From Haloimpatiens massiliensis (GTDB lineage: Bacteria; Bacillota; Clostridia; Clostridiales; Clostridiaceae): DNA of 64,000 nt. The DNA lies in the NCBI RefSeq assembly GCF_900184255.1, contig NZ_LT854634.1:109548-173547 (forward strand), in the 5' to 3' direction. Numbering within the stretch: the first letter of the stretch is position 1; each line of letters begins with the position of its first letter. This document shows positions 36,834-45,762 of the stretch, piece after piece. The translations under genes and the position numbers were made by a program. Below the pieces are notes generated by a model. It did not search any database. It had not been told where the DNA came from and saw only the letters and a program-made list of their open reading frames with translations.

Positions 36834-37029
36834 AGTACGTCCTGAATTAAATAAAGCTTTTTTATCTAAATCTATTTTTTTTCACGCTAATGCACCTCTC
36901 TTTATGATAAGTTTACAAGTTATATTTGAATTCTTAATTTTCTTCATAAAATATTCATATCTACAAATTATTATTCTACATAAATCTACTTTTTCCTTCG
37001 CTTCCATGATTTTTATTAAATAAAGTTCT

Positions 37030-38604
37030 TTACCCTAAAGATACTTTCATAAATTCACTAGGTGAATATCCTGTGTGCTTTTTAAAAACATGTGAGAAGT
37101 ATCTATAGTCTGTATAACCAACCTTAGAGGCCACATCTGCTATCTTTGCCTCAGGCTCCGTTAGGTATTCCATAGCTTTACTTACCCTCAGTTTTGTTAA
37201 GTACTCTACAAAGCTTACTCCCATTACCTTTTTAATCTTTCTACTTAAATAGCTTTCGCTTAAGTAGACTTTTGTAGCTACGTCATTTAAACAAATATTC
37301 TCATTATAGTGCTCTGTCATATAATCCAGCGCATCCTTTATTCCAGACTCAACTATTTGCACTTTAACTTCTTTTATAGCATATAATATTTCAAATATTA
37401 AGTGCTCAGCCCATGTATATAATTCTTCAATGGTGTTAAGTTCTGTAGTTTTCTTGTAAACATTAAAGTTTTCTCCTACTATATCTGACATGTTAATATT
37501 AAAATCCTTAAGAATATCTAGCGCCTTTAAAATTAAATTAATACTAATTTGTTTTATAGTATCATCGCTTATTTTATTGCACTTGAATATATCATAATAA
37601 ATATATTTTAATCCACCTCTAACTCTCTTTTTATCACAAGCCTTAATACTTAATATAAGTTCTCTTTCTTTTTGATGTAAATCATTCCATTCTAATTTTT
37701 CTTCATCACATACTTCTTTACCTATGTCTTTAAAATAAGTTATACTGCCCTTACCACTATATAATCTATTTTTTAGAGCTCTTTTCCCTTGACTATATAT
37801 ATCCTGTATGCTTTCCAAATTCATTATACCAGAAACGCCCATACTTATAGTTATATTACATTTAGATTTTACAATGCTTTGAATATTTTTCAGTTTATTC
37901 TCGATTTCTTTTTCACAACTAATATTATTACAGCATAATACCAAAGCTAACTTATCCTCATGACATTCAATAACATAGTGTTCCTCTAGAAAAGACTTAT
38001 TTATTGCATCTCTAATTATCTGATTCTCCTCATAAATTAACTTCATATTATCCATTTCTAATATATTTTCATAATTATCATTTTGAATAGAAACAATCAT
38101 AAGTTTTTCTAAAGATATATTATGCCTTCTTATTTCTTCATAAATATTTTCATAACTTCTCAGCTTTCCCCGCATCATATCTAATAACATTTTTTCTTGA
38201 GTTATAGATACGCTTTCTTTGGTTTTTATACATTCATTAGCTGCTTTTTCTATAGCATTCAAAAACTCTCCTTCATCTATAGGTTTTAATAAAAAATCTA
38301 TAGCATTTACCTTAACGGCTCCTATTGCATAGTTTAAATCATCATATCCGGTAATTATGATGAACTTACTATTAGGTAAAATTTTTATAATCTCCCTAGC
38401 CATTTCCAGTCCATTCATTTCCGGCATATTAATATCCGTTATAATTAAATCTGGTTTTTCCAGCTTTGCTAGTTCTATTGCCTGAAACGCATCCTCTGCT
38501 TCACCTACTATCTTACATCCATATTTATTCCAATCAACAGTTTTTTTCATACCTTCTCTAGCTAAATACTCATCATCTACCACTATGACTTTAACCAAAA
38601 TCAC
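37030..38604 (-). CDS. YesN-type AraC-family response regulator
   Basis: 524 aa. Receiver domain with phospho-acceptor D57 in LIITDINMPEMNG, a long middle region (about 130-400), and a C-terminal AraC double helix-turn-helix (about 418-524: LNDVATKVYLSESYLSRKIKKV and IADVASKVGYTDYRYFSHVFKKH). YesMN systems control carbohydrate or glycan uptake in Firmicutes. The start is GTG at 38604, or TTG six bases later, behind GGAGG. The sensor gene at 38834 lies upstream on the same strand; the paralogous AfuABC-like operons may be targets (inference). Confidence 0.88.
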   Translation of the reverse strand: MILVKVIVVDDEYLAREGMKKTVDWNKYGCKIVGEAEDAFQAIELAKLEKPDLIITDINMPEMNGLEMAREIIKILPNSKFIIITGYDDLNYAIGAVKVNAIDFLLKPIDEGEFLNAIEKAANECIKTKESVSITQEKMLLDMMRGKLRSYENIYEEIRRHNISLEKLMIVSIQNDNYENILEMDNMKLIYEENQIIRDAINKSFLEEHYVIECHEDKLALVLCCNNISCEKEIENKLKNIQSIVKSKCNITISMGVSGIMNLESIQDIYSQGKRALKNRLYSGKGSITYFKDIGKEVCDEEKLEWNDLHQKERELILSIKACDKKRVRGGLKYIYYDIFKCNKISDDTIKQISINLILKALDILKDFNINMSDIVGENFNVYKKTTELNTIEELYTWAEHLIFEILYAIKEVKVQIVESGIKDALDYMTEHYNENICLNDVATKVYLSESYLSRKIKKVMGVSFVEYLTKLRVSKAMEYLTEPEAKIADVASKVGYTDYRYFSHVFKKHTGYSPSEFMKVSLG

Positions 38605-38833
38605 CGTCCTCCTCTAAACACTAAATTTATAAAAAGTCTACTACAATTACTTTTCCAATGTAACTTCAGTTTAAATTATCTTCGTTCTTTTGCTATTTAT
38701 TGTTTATTAATGCCACACATATATTTTCTCTATCAATATTAAATTACCAACTATGCATTACTCCATTCTTTAATGCATTAACGCATACACTGATAGTGAC
38801 AAAGGCTCGTGCAACTAGAACTACCTTATGCTT

Positions 38834-40660
38834 TTATAATCCACCAGGTATATTGATTCTAGATATAGTGAATCCTTCTTCACTAAATAATTTTACCCCA
38901 TACTCATCTCCATAATGAAGTTTTATTCTATTATCCACATTACTTAAACCTATTTTCTCTCCTGAACTGTTACTATTTCCCACTCCAATGCCATCATCTA
39001 TTACATCAATATAAACTATATTGTTCTCTAAATAACCTTTTATAATAAGATTTCCCGTGCCTCTCTTTTGTTCTAATCCGTGAGTTATTGCATTTTCTAC
39101 TAACGGTTGAATTAAAAGCCTAAGAATATTTTGTTTATAAACCTCCGGTTCCACCTTTACGAATACCTGAAATTTATCTCTATACCTAATTTTTTGTATG
39201 GTTAAATAGTTATTCACCTGCTGCAACTCTTCCTCTACCGTTACTATATCACCTTTTTTACTAATACTGTATCTTAAAAATTTTCCTAAGCTTGTAACCA
39301 TAGTGCTTACTCCTTGTAAGTCATCAAGCTTTGCCATCCAATTAATTGACTCCAATGTGTTGTATAAAAAGTGAGGGTTTACTTGAGCTTTAAGTGCTTT
39401 AAATTCTGCTTCTTTCAGTAAATATTGTTTTACATAAACCTCTTCTATTAATCTGTTAATTTCTTTAAGCATATTATTAAAACTATTACCCATATGTGCA
39501 ATTTCATCATTTGTATTAATAGAGAAATTTACGTTTCTATCTCCTTTTTCAACTCTATCCATCAAATTTGCCAGCTCATTTATTGGTTTATAAATATTTT
39601 TAGACAACACTAAAGAAGCCATTACAGCTAATATAGCAAATAAAATAAGTAATAACATAAATGTAATTATAATAACTCTTTTATCTTTATATAATTGTTT
39701 TTGAGGAATTATTTCCACTATCTTAAGTCCTGTATCACTTAAAGTTGTAAAATAAGCTGTATATTTTTTATTTTCTATGTTGCATGAAAATTTTCCCTTA
39801 GTATTCTTTAATATATCACTCAAGTATTCTTCATAAAAATAAAATCCTGTTTTATTTTTATTTATTTTATCCGTAATTATTTTACCATTTCTGTCCAACA
39901 CAAAAATATTATTGTCCTTATATACCTTTAAATATTTAAAAATATCATTAAAGTAATCATCATATAAATCAACTATTACATATCCTATTTTTTGTCCATT
40001 TTCTACATCTTTTATTTCTTTTCCTATAGCCATTACAATGTCTTTTCTCTCTTTTTCATCTATTCTTCTATGTATATACAAAAGCTTCTCATTTTCTCTT
40101 TTATCAATGGATTTAAAAAATTCACTGTTTAAATCTTCATATATAGGTGGATAATAGTCCGTAGTACTAAAATGACTATATTTACTCATTCCTGTTATAT
40201 ATATAGGCACATCCCTTTTTTGTGTAGCTAATACACCGCTAGTTATTCTGTATATTTTTTGAATATCTAAAAATTTTTCTTCATAATTATTATAATCTTT
40301 TTTCTTTAAAATTTCCTTTACTTCTTTATTTTCTGATATGTAATCACTGATACTTATAAAACTCCCTAAAGATGAATCTATAAGCCTACTGACTACCTCT
40401 AAGTTTTCTTTTACTGAAATATCTAATCTACTATTAATTGACTTACTAGTATTATAATAAGAAAAAATCGTCATACTCAAAAGTGGTAATATTCCTACTA
40501 ATAAAAAGCCTCTAAATAGCTTATCCTTAAAACTGCGATTTTTCCATAATACACCAAAAGTTTTCTTAAATCTATATATACATTTGTTCCTATTTAAAAT
40601 GTTAGATATACATCTATTTCTAAACCAAAGTTTGTTTTTAAATGAAAATTTCTTTTTCAT
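38834..40660 (-). CDS. YesM-type sensor histidine kinase
   Basis: 608 aa. Long basic N-terminus, membrane helix 1 (50-70), an extracytoplasmic dCache-like sensor (about 71-325), membrane helix 2 (328-352) and HAMP (353-405). The His_kinase domain has the phospho-His in AQVNPHFLYNTLESINW (H430), and the ATPase domain has LVENAITHGLEQKRGTG and DDGIGVG. The class senses sugars or glycans outside the cell. It is the partner of the YesN regulator just downstream. Confidence 0.9.
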   Translation of the reverse strand: MKKKFSFKNKLWFRNRCISNILNRNKCIYRFKKTFGVLWKNRSFKDKLFRGFLLVGILPLLSMTIFSYYNTSKSINSRLDISVKENLEVVSRLIDSSLGSFISISDYISENKEVKEILKKKDYNNYEEKFLDIQKIYRITSGVLATQKRDVPIYITGMSKYSHFSTTDYYPPIYEDLNSEFFKSIDKRENEKLLYIHRRIDEKERKDIVMAIGKEIKDVENGQKIGYVIVDLYDDYFNDIFKYLKVYKDNNIFVLDRNGKIITDKINKNKTGFYFYEEYLSDILKNTKGKFSCNIENKKYTAYFTTLSDTGLKIVEIIPQKQLYKDKRVIIITFMLLLILFAILAVMASLVLSKNIYKPINELANLMDRVEKGDRNVNFSINTNDEIAHMGNSFNNMLKEINRLIEEVYVKQYLLKEAEFKALKAQVNPHFLYNTLESINWMAKLDDLQGVSTMVTSLGKFLRYSISKKGDIVTVEEELQQVNNYLTIQKIRYRDKFQVFVKVEPEVYKQNILRLLIQPLVENAITHGLEQKRGTGNLIIKGYLENNIVYIDVIDDGIGVGNSNSSGEKIGLSNVDNRIKLHYGDEYGVKLFSEEGFTISRINIPGGL

Positions 40661-40770
40661 AAAAATCCCCTTAAAAAATCATAATGTATTTACTACAACT
40701 TAATTATTGTTGTAAACAAAGTTTATTAACTAAATGCCTTCACATTTTTAAAATAGATAGTAAAATTTAA

Positions 40771-40803
40771 TATAGCTCAATTGTAACACAATTGAGCTAT
40801 ATA
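40771..40803. terminator. Perfect hairpin upstream of yesM, probable terminator of the mgtC transcript
   Basis: TATAGCTCAATTGT-AAC-ACAATTGAGCTATA, a 14-bp perfect inverted repeat. It lies between the mgtC-like gene (minus strand, ends 41045) and yesM, with AT-rich flanks on both sides. It could also be an operator. Confidence 0.5.
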
Positions 40804-40860
40804 GATTAAAGTTATTAAATTATTTTTTTAAATACTTTACTTTTCTATTAAACAATTAAT

Positions 40861-41033
40861 ATGATTAACCCACAAAAGGTACAATTTAGTGGAATTATGA
40901 AATTTCTCCTCCATGACTTGCATAAAAGCTCGGAACAATAAATTCAATTTAAATAGTTCCTTTGCTTCTTATGCAACTCATTCCAGAGAAATTTCATAAT
41001 TCAAGTAATTTAATACTTTTTGTGGGATAATCA
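40861..41033. mobile_element. Palindromic MITE-like element, medium form without core (copy 3)
   Basis: Both termini are present (ATGATTAACCCAC and GTGGGATAATCAT) with the outer arms (GACTTGCATAAAAGCTCGGAAC and rev-comp), but the ~140-bp core is absent and the two arms meet at TTCAATTTAAA. The orientation is opposite to copies 1 and 6. It lies 11 bases beyond the stop of the mgtC-like gene. Confidence 0.85.
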
Positions 41034-41044
41034 TTAATATATAT

Positions 41045-41746
41045 TTACTCAATTAAATTAACCTTTTCCACACCCTCATAAACAGATAATTCTTGAATGA
41101 TTTTACTTTTTTTTATATATCTAGGTACCAATATTGTATAAAGACTAGTTTTATAAGGGCTCTCCTCATCATCTTCTAAAGAAAATTCAATATTTTGCAC
41201 TTTAATATTTCTAGTCTCAAAATATCCTTCAACAATATTTATTAGCTGTTTTTTATCATTATATTGAAGTTCTATTTTAACTAAATTTCCTTTTTCCATA
41301 AATCTGGCCTCAACTCTTTTAAGTGCAGCTAATACCATAAAAACAGCAGCTGTTGATAATAAGGTTAAAGTATAGTATCCCAGTCCCACAGCCAAACCAA
41401 TACATGCTACCACCCAAAGACTTGCAGCAGTGGTAAGCCCTTTTACAGAACCTTTTTCATGAATTATAGTACCTGCACCTAGAAAACCTATGCCACTTAT
41501 AACTTGTGCTCCGAGCCGCCCAATATCAGCCTTTAAAGCAGATTGTAACTGTGGATGTGCTAATATTAATCTAGTAGTTTCTTCCACTGAATATAATTGA
41601 ATCATAGAAATTACCGCAGCACCTACACAAACTAAAATGTGGGTTCTAAATCCTGCTGGTCTATTTTTAAATTCTCTTTCGTATCCAATTAATCCGCCTA
41701 CTATAACTGCAAGAAAAATCCTTAAAACCACCTCATGAATTAGCAT
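41045..41746 (-). CDS. MgtC/SapB family membrane protein
   Basis: 233 aa. Four to five membrane helices in the first ~150 residues with the signature GLIGYEREFKNRPAGFRTHILVCVGAA (seen in two parts at residues 18-28 and 29-44) and GAGTIIHEKGSVKGLTTAAS. The C-terminal ~85 residues form an ACT-like soluble domain. MgtC proteins help bacteria cope with low Mg2+ and modulate the F1Fo ATPase. A 10-codon frame with its own ribosome site ends six bases before the start (see the 41753 entry). Confidence 0.88.
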   Translation of the reverse strand: MLIHEVVLRIFLAVIVGGLIGYEREFKNRPAGFRTHILVCVGAAVISMIQLYSVEETTRLILAHPQLQSALKADIGRLGAQVISGIGFLGAGTIIHEKGSVKGLTTAASLWVVACIGLAVGLGYYTLTLLSTAAVFMVLAALKRVEARFMEKGNLVKIELQYNDKKQLINIVEGYFETRNIKVQNIEFSLEDDEESPYKTSLYTILVPRYIKKSKIIQELSVYEGVEKVNLIE

Positions 41747-41752
41747 ATAACC

Positions 41753-41785
41753 TTAGTTGCCAATAATCCATAAAATAAACATCAT
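41753..41785 (-). CDS. Possible leader peptide of the mgtC-like gene
   Basis: A 10-codon frame, MMFILWIIGN, has the ribosome site GAAGGGTGA upstream. Its stop TAA overlaps the only visible ribosome site (TAAGG) of the mgtC-like gene six bases further on. This arrangement suggests translational coupling or a regulatory upstream ORF, as known (with different sequences) for Salmonella mgtC/mgtA. It may also be chance. Confidence 0.4.
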   Translation of the reverse strand: MMFILWIIGN

Positions 41786-41886
41786 TTAATTCACCCTTCA
41801 ATGTCTCTTATTTGTGATGTTTTATAGATTTATCGCAACAGCTCACCTCCCACCATTAAATGTCACATATTAAGATAATTTATAAA

Positions 41887-41946
41887 ATGATTAACCCACA
41901 ATAAGGTATAATTCAGATAATGTAATACTTTTTGTGGGATAATCAT
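41887..41946. mobile_element. Palindromic element, solo termini (copy 4)
   Basis: 60 bases consisting almost only of the two ends, ATGATTAACCCACAATAAGG ... TTTTTGTGGGATAATCAT, with all internal arms lost. It lies about 100 bases upstream of the mgtC-like leader. Confidence 0.8.
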
Positions 41947-42142
41947 AAAATATACTTTTTAAGATTATAATTCTTACTTTTTATTATAAATAATATCTAA
42001 GAAAACAGTTATTTCATAAATAAGAAAAGTAAAATATATACTCTAGTTCTTAATATAAACAAATAAGGTCCATAAGACCTTATTCTTTTTAGCATCTAAA
42101 TACCTAAACATAACCATACAATAATAATTTTCAATTATTTAT

Positions 42143-42420
42143 TAATTCAACTTTCGTAGTTATAAAATAAAAATATACAATTTAAAATGAAGAATAAAAC
42201 TCTTTTAGAAATTAACTATAATGGGAATTCATAGATAAGTAATAGATAATAGGTAATAACTAATAGCTAAGAAGTAAGAGTTAAGGATAAAACTCAAGGA
42301 GTTTTTATAATTAATTTGTAAGTAATAGTTGTGCTGAAAATTCAGCCTTGCTCGATTTTTTCAATAGCTCTTACTTTTTACTTCTTACTTCTTACTTCTT
42401 ACTTTTTACTTCTTACCAAC
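42143..42420 (+). repeat. ~270-bp repeat, left copy (inverted relative to 47085-47350)
   Basis: Begins TAATTCAACTTTCG and runs through AATGAAGAATAAAACTC, GATAAAACTCAAGGAG and GTTGTGCTGAAAATTCAGC to a run of TACTTCT/TACTTTT heptads. The same sequence, in reverse complement and at roughly 85-90 % identity by eye, is at 47085-47350. The left copy ends two bases before the stop of the ATPase gene, so the pair exactly brackets the importer operon. No coding frame is present. Confidence 0.85.
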
Positions 42421-42421
42421 A

Positions 42422-43495
42422 TTATATTATATGAGCATTATATGGTGAGAAACTTATTTTTACATTCTCTCCCTCATTGAAAATTTCTTTCGCTTGAGGG
42501 TTATTATGTTGAATTTTGACTTCCGCTTCTCCAACTTTAACCACATAATCTTGATAAGCTCCCATAAATGTTGATAACATAACCTTTCCTTCTAAAAATC
42601 CTTCTCTGCCTATTTCCACAGCTTCTGGTCTTAAAACTAATTTACAAGTACTACCTGCTTTCTTATCTCCCTTATAAGGTATACTCATTTTTTTGCCGTA
42701 AATTGACACTTCAGCTATACTATTCTCTACACTATCTATTGTACCACTTATAAAGTTTGCTGTACCAATGAAATCTGCAACAAATTCTGTTTTTGGTGTG
42801 TAATAAATCTCTTTAGGAGTTCCAACCTGCTCAATTATTCCCTTATTCATAATAATAATCCTATCAGATAAGCTCATAGCTTCTGACTGGTCATGTGTTA
42901 CATAAATCGCAGTAATTCCTACCTTTTGTTGTATTTTTCTAATTTCTGTTCTCATATATACTCTAAGCTTTGCATCAAGGTTTGAAAGAGGTTCATCAAA
43001 TAGTAATACTCCCGGTTCCATAACCAGTGCACGAGCTAGCGCAACTCTTTGCTGTTGTCCTCCAGATAATTGATTTGGATATCTATTTTCCATTCCCTTT
43101 AATCCAACTAGTTCTATAATATTATCCACTCTTGTCTTTACTTCATCTTTACTTATTTTCTTTAATTTTAAACCATAAGCAATATTATCATAAATATTGT
43201 AATGAGGGAAAAGAGCATAGCTTTGAAAAACCATAGCACTATCTCTTTTATCCGGTGGAAGATCATTTATCTTATCTCCTCCTAGATAAATCTCCCCCAT
43301 GGTTGGAATTTCAAATCCTGCTATCATTCTTAATGTAGTAGTTTTACCACATCCAGATGGTCCAAGTAAAGTTACAAATTCTCCCGGTTTAATATCCACT
43401 GATATATTATCCACTGCTTTAAATTCATTATTATTAGCACCAATATATATTTTGCTTAATTTTTTTATATTAACTCCTTTAGATCTTTTTTCCAT
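42422..43495 (-). CDS. ABC transporter ATP-binding protein (AfuC/FbpC/PotA-like), second importer
   Basis: 357 aa. Walker A GPSGCGKTT (about 41-49), signature LSGGQQQRVALARAL, Walker B VLLFDEPLSNLDAKL and switch VTHDQSEAM, plus a full C-terminal TOBE-like domain (about 240-357), unlike the shorter paralogue at 27657. A frame opens at 43510, but GGAGGAG six bases before the ATG at 43495 marks the start. It is the last gene of the operon. Confidence 0.9.
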   Translation of the reverse strand: MEKRSKGVNIKKLSKIYIGANNNEFKAVDNISVDIKPGEFVTLLGPSGCGKTTTLRMIAGFEIPTMGEIYLGGDKINDLPPDKRDSAMVFQSYALFPHYNIYDNIAYGLKLKKISKDEVKTRVDNIIELVGLKGMENRYPNQLSGGQQQRVALARALVMEPGVLLFDEPLSNLDAKLRVYMRTEIRKIQQKVGITAIYVTHDQSEAMSLSDRIIIMNKGIIEQVGTPKEIYYTPKTEFVADFIGTANFISGTIDSVENSIAEVSIYGKKMSIPYKGDKKAGSTCKLVLRPEAVEIGREGFLEGKVMLSTFMGAYQDYVVKVGEAEVKIQHNNPQAKEIFNEGENVKISFSPYNAHII

Positions 43496-43628
43496 AGTAT
43501 ACTCCTCCATTTCACTATCTATGCTTCAAAACTAATAGATTAATCTAACTATAATTGTAAAGCACCTAGATTATAACTATAATTGTAATCTTTACTTAAC
43601 CTGTACCGTGCTATTTTGATTAATACAT

Positions 43629-45317
43629 TTATATCTGCTCTTTGCTTACTCCCATTTTGCTTAGTGCAAAATACATTATAGAAACAGCAATATAAACAAT
43701 TATAATAAGTAAAGTAGAATATGCTGCAGCTACACCAAACCTACCAGCGTCCACCTGTGAAAGTATATTTACAGTAAGTAGACTATATCTTGCTGAAACT
43801 AAAAATATTACCGCACTTACTGCAGTCATACTTCTTACAAAACTATAAACAAGTCCTGAAAAAAATGCTGGCTTTATAAGTGGTAATGTTACAGAACTAA
43901 ATACCTTAGTTGTATCTGCTCCTAAATCCGAAGCTGCCTCTTCTATAGCAGGATCTATTTGTTGAAGAGCCGCTACTCCTGATCTTACTCCCACTGGCAA
44001 ACTTCTCATAACGAAAGCTATTATTATTATTGTCCCAGTTCCAGTTAATAACAATGGTTTAGTATTATAGGCTAAAACATACCCTATACCTATAACAGTT
44101 CCAGGTACCGCCATGGCTAATAAAGATGAAAATTCAACAAAACCACGTCCATAGAATTTTTTTCTAACAATTAAAAATGCAACAATCATAGCAAGTATTC
44201 CTGTAATTGGTGTTGCAATAGCAGATAATAAAGTAGTATCTATTAATGGTTTAATTCCAAGTTCAAAGACATATTTAAAATGTTTAAGGGTTAATGTATA
44301 ATCCATTCCCCATATGTTAAATAGTCCACCTAAAGGTATTAGTCCGTAGAATATTAATACAAAAATAGTCACTATTAAGCAAAATGCATCTATAGGATAT
44401 ACTATTTTCTTCTCGTCAATTAAATCTCTTCCTCTTGATGCTTTTCCAGTAACTGTTATATAAGATTTTCTCTCTATCCAATATTTTTCAATAACAAAAA
44501 GTAATATGGTAAGAACTAATAAAATAACTGCTATAGTAGCTCCCCCTTGCATATCATAATTACCTATAGCCTGCAAATATATCTGTGTTGCCAATGTAGA
44601 AAAGTTTCCTCCAATAACCATTGGGTTTGAAAAATCTGCCACAGTTTCTATAAATGTTAATAAAAATGCATTAGCAAGTCCTGGTGCCATAAGCGGTAAT
44701 GTAACAGTAGTAAAAGTCTTCCATCTCGATGCACCCATATTTCTCGCTGCTTCTTCTAATGAAGGGTCAATATGTTTTAAAAGTCCTGTCAACAAAAGAT
44801 ATGCTACTGGGAAAAATGTCATAGTCTGTACAATAACTAAACCCTTTAGCCCGTATATATTTGCATCCGAAATATGAAGTAACTTATGAGTTATAAATCC
44901 TCTTTGTCCAAAAAGCATAATTGCTGATAATGCAAGTACAAAAGGTGGTGATATAATAGGAAGTATAGATACAATATTAAATAATTTTTTAAATCTTGTT
45001 TTTATGTATGAATCTGCATATGCAAATATAAATCCAATTAAAGTAGATAATCCTCCAACAATAAATCCTAACATTAATGTATTTTTTAATGTATTTCTAA
45101 AATCAATACTTTTAATAGTTTCAGAGTATGCGCTTAATGTAAAACCATCTCTACTTATAAAACTCTCTTTAAGTACTGCAAATAATGGATATAGAATAAA
45201 TATTAACAATATTGCTATTACAAAAATTATTGTAACTAAAAGCATTGGATCTCTCCATATTTTTTTCATATCCGTTACATCACTTTTCATTTTATTCTTA
45301 TACTTATTGAATGCCAT
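43629..45317 (-). CDS. Double-domain ABC transporter permease (AfuB/FbpB type), second importer
   Basis: 562 aa with two fused MetI-like halves of about six helices each. EAA loops: EEAARNMGASRWKTFTTVTL and EEAASDLGADTTKVFSSVTL. It is colinear with the permease at 28555 (about one third identical by eye, with segments such as GQRGFITHKLL/GRRGFITHNIL and IIPGTFFGIGY/AVPGTVIGIGY). It lies downstream of the SBP gene, separated by a hairpin and a palindromic element. Confidence 0.9.
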   Translation of the reverse strand: MAFNKYKNKMKSDVTDMKKIWRDPMLLVTIIFVIAILLIFILYPLFAVLKESFISRDGFTLSAYSETIKSIDFRNTLKNTLMLGFIVGGLSTLIGFIFAYADSYIKTRFKKLFNIVSILPIISPPFVLALSAIMLFGQRGFITHKLLHISDANIYGLKGLVIVQTMTFFPVAYLLLTGLLKHIDPSLEEAARNMGASRWKTFTTVTLPLMAPGLANAFLLTFIETVADFSNPMVIGGNFSTLATQIYLQAIGNYDMQGGATIAVILLVLTILLFVIEKYWIERKSYITVTGKASRGRDLIDEKKIVYPIDAFCLIVTIFVLIFYGLIPLGGLFNIWGMDYTLTLKHFKYVFELGIKPLIDTTLLSAIATPITGILAMIVAFLIVRKKFYGRGFVEFSSLLAMAVPGTVIGIGYVLAYNTKPLLLTGTGTIIIIAFVMRSLPVGVRSGVAALQQIDPAIEEAASDLGADTTKVFSSVTLPLIKPAFFSGLVYSFVRSMTAVSAVIFLVSARYSLLTVNILSQVDAGRFGVAAAYSTLLIIIVYIAVSIMYFALSKMGVSKEQI

Positions 45318-45395
45318 TAAACATTCTCCTTTCCTGTATAAAACATGTACACTTACCTTAAGCGAAATTAGTAAATATATTAAATACTTTTCATT

Positions 45396-45673
45396 TGATT
45401 ATCCCACAAAAAGCATTATATTACCTGAATTATGAAATTTCTCTGGAATGACTTGCATAAGAAGCAAAGGAACTGTTTAAATTTAATTTTAGAAATTCTT
45501 CTTTTAGACAGATAAAATTATCGTAAACCTGGCAAGGACGCCAGACTAGCGAACCTGAGGCAGGACGCTGAATGTGAGCGTTAGATAATTTTATATGGCT
45601 AAAAGATTAGAATTTCTTAAATTAAATTTATTGTTCCGAGCTCTTATGCAAGTCATGGAGGAGAAATTTCATT
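45396..45673. mobile_element. Palindromic MITE-like element, long form lacking the right terminus (copy 5)
   Basis: Near-identical to copy 1 from TGATTATCCCACAAAAAGC through the complete cloverleaf core (CTGGCAAGGACGCCAG, CCTGAGGCAGG, ACGCTGAATGTGAGCGT) and the right arm to CATGGAGGAGAAATTTCAT. The right terminal repeat is lost. It sits between the substrate-binding gene and the permease gene of one operon. Confidence 0.85.
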
Positions 45674-45688
45674 AATATTTTAATAAAT

Positions 45689-45729
45689 AACTCGTCAGTA
45701 TCATAAAATTCAGCTACTAACGAGTTTTC
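45689..45729 (-). terminator. Hairpin after the substrate-binding protein gene
   Basis: Stem AACTCGTTAGTA / TACTGACGAGTT with a 17-nt loop, 34 bases after the SBP stop. The U-tract is weak. Such intergenic hairpins often let the SBP be made in excess over the permease by partial termination or mRNA protection. Confidence 0.6.
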
Positions 45730-45762
45730 TATTATTGCCTAATTTTGTTCTATTTCTAAATA

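Noticed and set aside
41800..41880. Mg2+ riboswitch (M-box or ykoY) upstream of mgtC
   Set aside because: The GGTGGGAGGTGAGC stretch looks regulatory, but I cannot match the conserved loops of either class, so I list only the mini-ORF.
42360..42420. CRISPR-like array of TACTTCT units
   Set aside because: Units are 7-9 bases, contiguous and degenerate, with no spacers; simple low-complexity repeat within the inverted repeat.
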